Below, in pieces: positions 13,456 to 26,600 of a DNA stretch of 64,000 nucleotides. Every line of letters starts with the position of its first letter. Position 1 is the first letter of the stretch. Made by a program: the position numbers and the translations under genes. The notes beneath the pieces are model-generated. The model searched no databases and had not been told where the DNA came from. It worked only from the letters and a program-made list of their open reading frames with translations. Source of the stretch: Bombus terrestris (taxonomy: Eukaryota > Arthropoda > Insecta > Hymenoptera > Apidae). The stretch spans positions 17,849,001 to 17,913,000 of the forward strand of contig NC_063271.1 in NCBI RefSeq assembly GCF_910591885.1, written 5' to 3'.

Positions 13456-16400
13456 AGAGATAGAGAGAGAGAGAGAGATAACATACCGCTAACAATAATA
13501 ATTCTATAAACCTCTCTTACAGATTCTGCTGTTTTTAACGCAGTAATGTATGTGTAAATACAGCATGTTCGGTTTAAATACATGTTGGCTACTTTTTTTG
13601 AGATATTAAGAATATAAATAAATTTTGCATGTGATATTTAGTAGAATATTCAAATTTGTATTAAATTCATATTTATAAAAAGTTATGAAGGTACATGTGA
13701 AAAACGTAAAACGAAGTTGTATATCGTATCGTCATCCTTGTCGGTTTTGTATAGCACGAATGACATTTTTCGAATTTGTCATCAAATTATGACACAACAA
13801 ATGTTTCTTGTTCGAAGTTGTACAAATTTCACTTTTTTTTTTATTAGTGAATTACATTATGATATAGTAAATATCCTATACCTCCTACAGCGATCATATT
13901 ATGACATAGGAGCTTTCGCCTTGATAAACTTATGCATTCCCTATAATTATATCTGAGGTACTTGTTAAGAATAAATTCTTTCTTTTATTTTCAAATCACT
14001 ATGATAAAACAAAAAGCGTTTAATAAGCAAAAACATATTCATATGCCTCAATTATGTTCTGTCTTTATATTCAACCTTGAATAAATAGATTATTATTCAA
14101 ATTTATATTTCACAAATATTTTCGAGTGCACCGTGATATATATACCTAATAAATTAACATTGATAAAGGTATGTAGTTTCATTTAAAAACAACAGATCGA
14201 TGTTAAAAATATTTATAAGGGAAGAATTATGTGAATATATTTAAACTGCATATGTATTGTATAGGCACGTATCATTCGGTGGAAATCAGAAGCATTATTG
14301 GTTGCTTTGTTTGGCTGACTCACCAAAAAATTGGCAATGGTAAAAAATGGATCGATCGAATAAACGAAGCCACAAAGACGTAGTCGTTTTAAAAATGTAT
14401 CGGTTTCCGCTTCCATGGGATATGATATCGCGATGCATAACTTAAATTAGAAAAGATTTGGAACCAAACGAACAAATACAAAAACCTTGTATTCCCTATT
14501 TTTTTTAAACTTGTCGGCAATTGTTCTGTCTAAATAAATGAACTGCATATAAACATATTTGTCTCTGCTACACTTTGCACAATTCTGTTTATCATAAAAT
14601 ACGATGCACAAAAAGTCATAAAGCAACTCACCCGTGGCGAGAAAGACTCTCAGTAGCTGGTTGCACGGATGTGGTTACAGACATGTTGTTATTTTGATGC
14701 GTTACAACTGCAATAGAAAGAGAATCCACATTAATTAGCATGTACTCAAGGGAGTGATCAAGGACGTGAAAGAAAGGAATCCCCGACAGAATTCCACAAT
14801 ATATAAACAAGGCTCGCTGGAAATCCGTTGGTAGGAAAGGTCTTCAAGTTGACGAACGAATATAGTATGTGGAACACACGAACGCGAATTGCGAAGGACA
14901 TCCACGATAAGTTTCACCGTCGATCTCTCACCTTGGCACGAAATAGTCACTTTTACTTTCCCCGTGAGAAAAGAAAGCCAAACGATCGCAGTACATGGTC
15001 TGAATCCTTTATTTTGACCAATCCGAGATTCCACGACGTAATAGATTATGTAATTTGTTTTACAGCTATACTTCTTTACACGGAAACAATTTCTTTGTCA
15101 ATAGAGCAGTGAAGGTATCGCATACGGTATAGGATATGTTGATGGTTTACAAAACTAAAATTTATAACTATAGAGAAATTAAGTATATACATATATGAAT
15201 AAATAGCAGCGTGAGAATAATTTTGGTGGTACAATAGAAGTCAAAATAATGCAAAGAAAATCTGTATAAATACAGGAGAATGGGCAAATAAAATTTAAAA
15301 TACTTTAAAGAATAATCTGATATATTTTGTGCCATTCTGTCTTTGCTTCAGAATGTACCATTTTAAAAGTCGTTATATTATGCGATAAAAAAATCAATGT
15401 AGGAAGGACTTTATAACGCCAATAATTCTAAAATAAGATCCCAGTATGGATACAAGGTCATGAGGGAATGCCAAGGATTTTATCATTGACACACTGACAA
15501 TGCGTGGTGGATTTCATTATCAAACAGCCACGCAAGTGCCTTGATTTATTCTTAGAAAAGAAAAGCAAGGTAAGAAAATTGGTAACTTATTTGATGCCAT
15601 TGAAATAAAATCGATGATTTCCTTTTAAATAATCATTTTTGAAATATTTTACTTTGGTAATACTCTTAAGCCCGACTCAAAACTCGCTCGAAATAAAACG
15701 TTGACTTTATTACATGATTATTTCACTGTTTTAGTCATGAATACTTTTACCACACGCGGGAAACGCGTATTTACATGTGAATGAAAGTCATTACAAGTCA
15801 TTTTAAAATTAATTATCTGTTTCGTTATATGATACCTATTTCACAATTACAAATTGAACCTTTATTCGATTGTGCAAAATACCACGTGGCATATGCGTGC
15901 TGTTTGAGTTTATTATGAAAAGCTTTCACGCGTATCGGTCAAAAACATGTGTTTAACTCTGCTATTAACAAAAATAATTGTTAAATAAAAGGATGTTATA
16001 TCTATTAGTAGTAACACCGATATTATTGTTTTTTCATAATACATATTAGATAAATGCTGTAAATAAATATAATTTGTACGTGTGGCTTACACAAATGATT
16101 TCTTCATTAAAATTCGAATATTGAAGGTCCTATTTTCGATACGTGGTGTTGGATCAAAGCACTTTCATGCAGAAAACTCCGTCGTGGCTGAAATTTCCAA
16201 TGAAACGTAAATATGACGTAGCCGGGAATATACTCGTGAACCGAACGGTTACGCGATAAAATAATGACGTAGTATGTAATCGAATTATTTATGACGTATT
16301 TTGTTATAACAATATTATGACGCATTAAATAGAATTTCTTTAGGTACGGATGTTACGTTTGAGATTTTTAATTCTTCATAAATTCATTTTATATGTTGAC

Positions 16401-19400
16401 TATAAGTAAATTGCAAATATTTACGAAATTTCAATCGTTACAACAATGGAAAAAGTTCTTAAAAACGTACGTATAAAATACAGTTCTAGAGATATTAATA
16501 TGTATGTGTATTTTTACAAAAATGTAGAGGATTATCTTAAAATTTCTAGGAAAACTTTATATAAATATCTAAACTGATTTGGAAACTTCACGTGCGTGAG
16601 TAAACGTACCCCAACGCGGTTTCCATAAATTTTCGACTATTTGACATAAGGAAACTTTGAAAAGTCACGGTGGCAGGCTGACGAAATGAGTTAAAACATC
16701 GCCGTGAATGAAAATCCAACCACTTTGCCGCCTTTTACTCTCTTCACGTGACGAGACTCTAAGATTAGTTTTTGCTTTCACCTCTTTCAGGCCATTAGTT
16801 TAGAGTTATGTTAGAGGAAAACAGGGCTTGCGAACTGCAGCCAGGTATCCCGAGATGTAGCCGAGGCACCATTCCATGTGATCATGTATTTTTATTCTAT
16901 CGATAGACCAAAATAGAAGAGCCTTAAGAAAGAGGTGTGCAAGTAATGGCAGTATGGACACTATGCGGCTACCAAAGTAGTCTGAGGTCGTTGGCTACGT
17001 TCGAACTCAAATGCGTCCTCGAGTACGAAGCCAATTCTGTTTGACCCTTTGTGCTATTTTATGTAATTAAAATATCAAACTGCTAAATTAAATTTTCTAA
17101 CATATTATATATTATGCATAATACTCATGATTATTCATTTCAACAAAAAGAATAAAAAGCTTTTCTCGTTTTACAGATTCTCACGTTTAATTTGTTTCAT
17201 TTCGAAAATGTTCTTTCGTTCATTCTTCATAATTCTTTCTCCTACGTTGTTTAAAGGAAACACGTACCCAGTAGTATGTATGTACGTCAGAAGCGGAAGC
17301 GGATGTATGTTTTATGTGGTATGCTGCTGTTCTCCACTTCTTTCACAAGTGCGCAAAAGGCTAACCTAAGTGCGTGACCCGTGAAGGGCTTTTCACCCTC
17401 GTCGTCTGTGATTGCGTATATAGTGACTCAAGATGATTCCATTCGAAATAACGCTCGAACTAACGAAGATAAAATTTGTCGAGCAACAATATAAGGAATC
17501 TTTCTTTATTTTTATTTTATTTTATTTATTTTATTCTTTATTTAATTTACTTTAGAATAATTTATTTTATTCTCTCATTATTTAAATAAAATTCATCAAA
17601 TCGATAGTTGTATAGTTGCTTATTGAATATTTTTTGCGAACAAAATTCTTTGTTAAATGTTGACTTGAATCTCTCATTTAGTTTGATCTTTCTACGCTTC
17701 AAAGCCGTCAAAATTATTTTCTTTTGCGTATTTCCTGATAATTCTACAAAAAATAGTTAATTAAAACAATTATTAAAAATTATTGAAATAATTATTCTTC
17801 GATCAAATCTTTTCTCATTGACTTTATCTTACGATTACACAATTTTGTATCACTACAATATAGATGTACTATATCAATACTATATGCCTACAAATGTGCC
17901 TTTTTTTATCTCTATCGAATGAAACGTGAACAAAATTTATCAAATTATAAAAGAGACATAACATCAATTTTGTGAATATTCATCAGCTCCTGTAAAATTA
18001 TTCATAATTAATCGAGGAAAAACCATTATCTCCCTATTGTCCAATTGATGTCTTATTTAGAACAGCACTTGTCTCCAGACATGTATACGTTCGCGTTCCG
18101 GCGAGGGGTTGAAACGAGGCCAACAACCCTCGAGGTCGTGACAGTCTCTCGGGATGCAAGGGGAGGGAGACTGAATTCGAGATATCGATCGACCTCGTCG
18201 ACTACTGTGGCTAAACTCCCACGCGGATGCATGGCTACGGAGCGAATGCGGAATCAGGTCGTTTCAACTACGATATACAGAACGGAAATACATGTTTATA
18301 CACGAAATTTAATTGATATATCTTCATTTTACGATTTTCTATTTGAAAATAGAACACGGCAAAAAAGCTTTATTTATCGATTGCATATGTCGCATGTTTA
18401 ATCAATGGAAAAATATTAATGTAATAGCCTTTAACATGTATCTAAATATATTTTATATTGTATAAAGATCATTGAATTAAAATGGTTTGATAACAATGAA
18501 TAAGTTAACCAAACAAACTTTCGTAATCACGAGAACAGATGATGAACGGATAGCTATATACAGATAATAATTATGTGAAATGAAACGTCCACGTTGATCG
18601 CGTGACAAGAGAATAATTGAAACTACACTGAATTTATATAATTGCAACGTTTGAATTGTCGCAAAGTGGCAACATTGCAAGGACCCTTCGGTTGCATAAT
18701 ATTCGAGCAGTGCACAAAGAGATAGAAAGATACAGTTTCCTTCTTCAATTAACAAACACTAAATACGGTAACGGAATCAAAGATACAGCTGCATAAAGAA
18801 TCAAAAGTTTCCCTGGTAAGAGAAATATACATCATATTACAAACATCATGGCTTCCAACGAGCAGTTAATATAAGAAAAATGTAAGTTACAGCCTTTGCA
18901 AATATTTATTAAAGTGAAAACAGAAAACTTAATTGTGTTTTAAAATATTTTACGATAGGAAACCGGACGATATGATCTTCGTGAAATTCCAGGTAGAGCA
19001 GATTTTATGAGAAATAATGAGCAAAGGTCACTTTGAACTACATATATAAATTTGAACCACGAATTTAATTGTCCCTATGTTCAGTTAATGAAATAAGAAA
19101 GATTGATGAATTTATGACGAATGTAATTTAAGTTTAAAAAATATGACGTGTAATAACCTGGAAAATTTTACTATAAATTTTTGTTAAAGGTATAAGAGCA
19201 ATACTGTTAAACGCAAAGTTAGTCCTCCTTGTATTACCGCATTTTACGTTTTTAAAACGACCAACGAAATGTATGAAGAAACATTGTATGAACGAAATGG
19301 TCAGGAATGTAACGAAGCGTTAACAGGATTGAGAAATTAAAATTCCACCTCTGGAATTCGCCGTCACTGGTGTAACGGGTTTCCAGCGAGCCTTTGCACA

Positions 19401-22400
19401 AACAAACGAACTAAGTAACATGGAGGTATGACCTCGTTCATCGTCCATCGACAATTCTTCGCAAAATTAACCACTCACCCGAGTGTCCGTTCGTCGACCG
19501 AAACACGCAACGCAAACATTTCAAACTCTCGGAACAGTACCAACGTTATAATCGAAAATCGTTAAAGAACTAATACGTTTTTCTTTTCTTTTTGATAATT
19601 GTAAATATCAAAATCCCGATATTTTGATGATAAAACTTTGCTAATATAGCATTTGAGAAAGTTTGTATGGCAATAGTAGTTAGATCGCCAACATGAAACG
19701 GTCAAAACTTTCGTCGATACACGACTGTTGGGCGTTAGACAGAAGAAGCAATCTGAAGTTAGTCACGCAGCTCAACGTCCAGAGTATTGATTCCCACGCT
19801 ACGTTCTTTTCTTCGCTTTCTTTGCATGTATCGCTTCTGCCTCCCCTCACCGCGGTGAAACCACCCTTTTTATTACATTCTTACTTTTCAAAGCGAAACT
19901 CTGCCACTTTCTGTGCAAACGAACATCACGAACACGTTCGACGTGAAAAGAAAATCTTGCTGCTTGTCGTGCTTTCTTAAAAGGAAGGCATGGTGAAAGC
20001 ATGATCGAGTGCGATCTTCCAATACAAAGAAAGCGAAGACCAAAGAACTTTATTATAAACGCTGCATCACACTTTGATTCGATATTCGTGTTTCATCGCA
20101 TCGAACATCAGTCCGAACTTTCCTACACACAGATTTCTATGCACACTGTTTTTCTAACACAATTGCAACGCAATCTGCGACGCTTGTAATGCGGATTAGC
20201 GTACGCATGGTAACGTGTAGAATCTGTATAACTTACATTTCGCAGAGAAAATTGGACGGCAGACGAAATATAACGGTATTCGCACTGTCTTTCACTTGAT
20301 TCTCGAACTTTGATGCGATACAATGGTCAGAAATATAAAATATCGAAGCTCGACGAAAACAGACGGTTACGAATTTAGTACAAAGATTGAAGTTAGTTAG
20401 CGAAGAAAATAAACCGTCACGACGTCAAGTTTCAAGTCTGACTGAAGATACCCACGATCGCGCAGGGGCCTTTTATAACTGCGGTGTGGGTTGGGCAGCG
20501 TGGCAATCGCCGGACGGCGAAATAGAGGGGAGAGAGGAAAGCCGAGGCAGAAAACCCCATCTGCGCAACTAACAATAATGCAACTATGTGTATGTATATA
20601 CATGTGTCTGCTTAAGCTTGCTGTGACGAGCAACAGAGGGGCAGCGATTCTCTGCTCGTGGCGCCGGCGTGTACGGGCACATGTTAATAAATAAATTATG
20701 AACAGTTAGTACGATAACGAATCTTATCTCTGATGAATTCTAGAGGCCCAATGCCCAATGTTCATGCAGATAGCGTAGAAATACTGATCTTCGCATTTCG
20801 TAAACAAATTTTTAAAATTTCATTTAAAAGTACATTATATTTTATGCTATTAGAGTTTCACAATATCATTTTTTTGCTCATTCTGAATTTCCAATTTTGC
20901 GTAGGTTTAGCTGTATAAAGCAGAAGTATACAACCGAATACCGACAGATTCCGAATACAGCTGGATGCAAGAACTCTAGAGAATGAAAGGCGTTTGTCAC
21001 GTGTTTACACACCCTTTCAAATTGTGTGGAGAAGAAGAGAAACGTAGGTTTATCTTTAACGTTAAAATGTCACCGCCCTCGGTGTTGCATTTATAAGCGA
21101 GCGTACGTTGAGCCACCTTTGCAGATTAGACGCGACAGAGATTCTCAGTTCAGCGTTACATTATTGGTTATCTATATCGATTTTCTATAGTCTTCACGTT
21201 TTCTGCATTTAAAAGGACAAAGAAAAGAATAAATTCTCCCTTTTCGCACGTATCATTCGTACACATGTGCTCGTTACAAAGATTGAAATTATATTTATAT
21301 TAACTGTACTATTTCCACTACGAATACTGACATCTTGAGATATTTTCCATTCAGCCTAAAACGCGGATCCCAACTTTTGTTTTTCTTTTCGATTTGCTAA
21401 ACTAGTATTACGAGAAACGTGTATTTTTATTAAATTTAAGATTCTTAATTTATTCTCATCAGTTTTGATGAAAACATTGTTACAAACATACGATAATATA
21501 AACTACAATATAAATAAAGTTTAATCTCTCTCCTCTACGAACTCCTCTAGTAAAGAATATTGATCATCCAATTGCAGTTTACCAACAATAATTATACATT
21601 TATGGGACATCTAAACGTGTAAAAATATACAAAATGTGCATAATATGCAAAAATTATATGGAAAAATATTCAAAGTAAAATATTTGTTATAAGTTATAAT
21701 ATTTGGAAATGAGACAAATCTGTATTTGGTTACAATACAATATATCCGGCTATATAAGAAGCCGGATGATACAAGCAGTTAAACTTAAATATTAAAAATA
21801 AACACCAGATTTATTTATACACTGTTTAAGAGAGACCACCCTATTATGATTTATGCATGGATTATTCAAAGAATGACGAATCATATTAGAGTAATCGGAT
21901 GTAGCGAAAGTCTTGGTGTGTATGCATTCTCGCGTTGGTTGATAAAAAAATGCACAAGCCAAAAGTTACATGGATCTAGCATGTATGAACAATTCCAAGG
22001 AAATCGTGGGCGTTTTCGATCAACGTGGGTCTGTTCACTTTGTAGAATATAAGTGAGAAAGATTGAATTGATACGGTATAAATAAGCATAATGATAATTT
22101 ATAATGCCGATTTTAATGCTTTATTTTACATAATTGACATTTAGGATTGCTTTTAGTAAAGTGCTTATCTTAGGAAAGGACTTCGTGTATATATATTGTA
22201 TATGAAGTACTTTCTTATGTTTTTCAATGATGTTTCGTTTATGCAACTTATACACATTATTTTATCCTTTATTCTTAATGGATTAGAAACGAAGTCTCTT
22301 ACACTAAAATAACTCTATATTTTAAGAATCCCCTTCAAACGATTAGATCGTATTCTTATTCAGATCTCCCTAAAATAGTCTTGAAATGTATATACACATT

Positions 22401-23590
22401 TCTGCATATCTATGCTTTGACTTATAGATATCTACCTCTTTTCACGATCCAACCGCAACATTTTTAGTATATATATTTACTCGTAGCTGACATTGCTCCC
22501 AACCATTCGTGTGAAATATATTTTTCAGGTTCAGTTTAAGAATAGTATAGACATGAATGGGTTTCCTCGTCGATGTTCTTGGCATTCGTGACTTTTTCAC
22601 CTACGTGATACTCGTCAGCGCAGATTCCATGCGTTCAAATATCCTGCAAAGGTTAAAAGTTTGCTTGTTGCGTCGGGTCGATCCAATCGTGCATCCAATC
22701 ACGCGCTATCCTGAGAGATTTCACCTTTCTAATAACGTCGTTCGACAACCCTCGACTGATTTGTTGGTGGTTTGAAACATCTCTTGACGTCTGGATGTAT
22801 CCGTGATTATGATTTAGTTACACAGTGGGGTAGTTTGATGTAAAAAAAAACAGATGCATGTGTATAAGCAATTTGTGTAGCATACACGCATTTCGGAGAG
22901 TGTAGGATTGAAGGTCGCCAGAAAAATCTTGCACACGCGGAATCAGACGATTCTACGATATCTTAGCTAGCACGTGTCGCTTTTGACAGATATGAATCCA
23001 CGAGTTACAGATTAGTTGAGAGGAGAGCGCGGAAAAATTGTATCTTGCTTGCTAATTGGATGAAGCGCCGCGCCGGTTTAATCCGACGCAACCGACGCTG
23101 ATGATGGCTGCCAAATCACGCCCACGTGTGATTTCGCCGACGCCAGTTAAATCTCACGGTGCTGCTGTTTCTGTTTGAGTAGTCAGTTTCACTGCTCTGT
23201 TAGGCTTTGGTCAGTTTGAGTTTTCGAGAGATTGTATTGGTTCGAAAGCTTTTTATAACCGCATATCAAACGATTTATTTGAATTTTCCAATACATTTGT
23301 TTCCCAAATTAATTTTCCATTTTTTATTTACGCTTGATATTGCTATTACTCAATGAACATACACATATAAACACTTTCGAAATAAACAGCTCCATTAAAA
23401 TTTCAATCAATTAATCTCATCGTTTTACAGAACTATCTATTAGTTAAAATTTATTTCTACGACATACAAAGATGTGTTAATACATGCTTAATGTGTTAAA
23501 TCTGTTTTATATTGTATAAGAAATGTCTATTCTATTCGGCTATTCTATTGAAATAATGGAATTTCTACTTTATATGTAAAATGATCATCG

Positions 23591-23626
<36 letters not shown>

Positions 23627-26600
23627 GAAAGAGAGTTATTTTATTGTTCATGAAGAAAATTAATCTACTATTGCACTGATAATAATTTAATAATTTATAA
23701 GATCTAAATAATCATTGCACAAGTCTAAATTAATGAACAAACGTAAATATCATTTGACTATGAAGAATGATGGTCATTAATGAGGTCACTCTATTTTATC
23801 CAGAAAAAGAATCTTATTTTGTTATGCAACGGAAATGTACAAAGAAACAAATAAATCTATTTACAACGAAATTGTCTAGAAATAATAGAATAACATCAAT
23901 GGCGTGCAATAGCAACATTAAGTAAATAAATTTGTTTTTTCGTAACGTGTATGCTCTGTATCAGAGCGGGCTAGAATATAATAATAACAATGATAATAAT
24001 AATAAATAGTTCGACCGCGTATTCGAACACTTAATTATAAATGTTTGGAAAACACTTGCGTCACGCTAACTCTAGGTTACTGACTTATGTAAATTTCTAG
24101 AATAACGCAACAGACACAGATACACAGCTAATGACGATCGCTTATGCTCGTTTGCGATAAAGACGACGCAATTATCCTTAATGTTTAATAAATACCCGCA
24201 TTTTGCATCGATTTTTATGAGCGAATGATTACCAACAGTGGTATGTCGCGTCGTTGCAATCCGGGAATATTCCAAGAAATCGTCAACATAATCATGTTAT
24301 TAATGATACTATAGTTACGTTTTAATCGTTATCAATGACTGGTCTCCTTCTGTATCCTGTCAGGTGAATGAAGTTAGCGATGCAAGCAACTTTTGTTTCG
24401 CAATTGTAACAAAGTGAACGCGAATATAGTAAAAATTAAAAGTTAAATAGAGTAATAACATTGTGGTGCGAATTGAACACGATAGAGATCAGTTATTATT
24501 CGATATCTTTTACATGAGTGAAAGATAGGTTTCCAAGATACTTGGGATGTTTGATAAAACAAGGAGAAGAACCTTAGTATTTAGTTATTAAAAGAACAAA
24601 TTAAAAATTAAGAATTGATGATCTTATGATCAATTCCTTTCAATCGTAAGAATTATCAAATAAAAATTTTGAAATGACAGTGCATCGCAATTTTCTCCTG
24701 ATAATTATGTGTACGTAAAAATTCGCTTGGTATAACAGACTAAATAGAGGAAATATTTTCAATAACAAACGTGTTTTCCATTGTTTGACACGATATGCTA
24801 CGCGTACGAAGCAACTGTCATCGTTTCATCATAATATCAAAAATAACACAATTTTCGAGCATAGCCAACACCTGCTTCCTTATTTCTCCGAGGAATAATT
24901 AGTTTACACGTTGTTAATCAGTCGCGTCGATCGCGTTATCGTTATCGTTCACGGCGAGCAATTGTTTAAACAACATCGTTCGAACCAGGAATCACGCAGC
25001 CTCGAAACTTTTAATGCAAACGCGCTGCTGACGTCAGTATCGAATTATTCTTGATAATTCAACAGTAGTACTTATGAATTACGTACGACACACGGAAATC
25101 GCATATTGTGCCATAAAACTAACGGGCATGACGTGAGTCGTGATGCGTGTTGAAGAATCTATGTACATACCGAGATTTTTGTGGCAATTGATAAACCTTT
25201 GTGTAACGATTTAGGATTGAGTAACACGCAGGGTTTGTTGAATAATTTCATGATGATCAGAGTGAGAAATGATTTAATTAGATATGTAAGTATAAAACTA
25301 AAGAAAATAAATATAGAATTTTCAATATCCGAGCATCTACTGTCCATTTGTTATATGTTCCACTATTCGGATGTTTCATTATTTGAAAGTTCGAAATATA
25401 AAATTATTATGATATGCGTTAATATGAAAATAGTAGGGATGTGCGGATACCTGAACCTGTGGTCTGGTCGGATGGGATTCTGAAAGTTTGCCTGACACAT
25501 AAAAATGTTCAGGAGCCGATATTGCATTCGGGGCATGGTTTTCTGTCTTACTTTAAATTAGATTTCAAAATATCAAATAGTAAACATACGATGCTACAAA
25601 TATGAACAATGAACAAGACAAATATGAAACATTTTAGAATGTTGGAAACAGCAAATATATCACAAAAGTTATGAAAATATTGACCATTCTTTTATTCTGA
25701 AAAGATAGAATGGTTTGAAATCTTTTTTTTTTCTAAAAAAAAAATTAGATAATAAGTAAAAAATAAATTAATTGTAGACAAGAAATGGAATATATTTACT
25801 AATTTTCGTCGGTTGTAAATCTTTTAAAACCGACTCGTAGAAAGCACTGGCATTTCCACGCGTTCTCGGTGAACAACTTATTCGACTGACTTACATATGC
25901 ACCAGGGCCTGCGTAACTCTAACGCAAATATCACATGCTTGCTACTCAAGCATAGAATGCAAATAAATTTAAGCAAGATAACTTGATGTAATTATTCACG
26001 ATTCGTATTAACGTATGATAACATCATGTGGATGGAGATAGTCTCGTGACTTGTGACGCGAACACTTGTACTTTTGTGCTAGGTTTATTAACTTACTAAC
26101 AAGATACTGTCACTTTCGAAATCGAACATTATGAAGCCATATATTGAATAAACGTTAATATAAGCAGAAATATGAGCAAGAACGTGTATACTTAATGAAG
26201 ATATTAATTAATTCAACATGTTTTAAAAATTCGGAATAAGGTGAATTTGAAGAACAAATATCTTTCATATTACTCAATGTAGAACTAAAATTTGGTTTTC
26301 TTCCTATTATTCTATTTTTAATTTTTACATAAAATGTTAAAATACTGTGTAATTGATAAAGCTTGCTTTAAATTTTGTTCTAGTACCCTAAACCATTTGT
26401 TGGCAATTAAATTCTCTGTTTTGTTGTACTCATTAAATATATAAAGATATAAATATAAATATATAAAGATATAGGTATATAAAATTTAACAAATCAATAT
26501 GAATTACTTCATAAATTACTACGTCCACGCTGATGTAATATTTAGCCTTAATATAAATAGAGACATCAGATCAAAACAAATTTCGTCATGCGACAGAAAT

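Larger units (their letters stand above)
9386..14631 (-). other. pinocchio intron, 5.2 kb
   Basis: AT-rich intron with simple CT and GA repeats near 11.94 and 13.43 kb. I see no exon-like frame with good splice sites and no transposon ends. Open frames of 60-86 codons here, several antisense to one another, have composition typical of chance. Confidence 0.6.

Noticed and set aside
18045..18401. 118-codon plus-strand open frame in a GC-rich island
   Set aside because: Basic, low-complexity product with no family resemblance; the second half runs into ordinary AT-rich sequence. Kept only as a GC island.
25432..25560. hAT-type transposon end (TAGGGATGTGCGG)
   Set aside because: No matching inverted end or 8-bp duplication could be found by eye.
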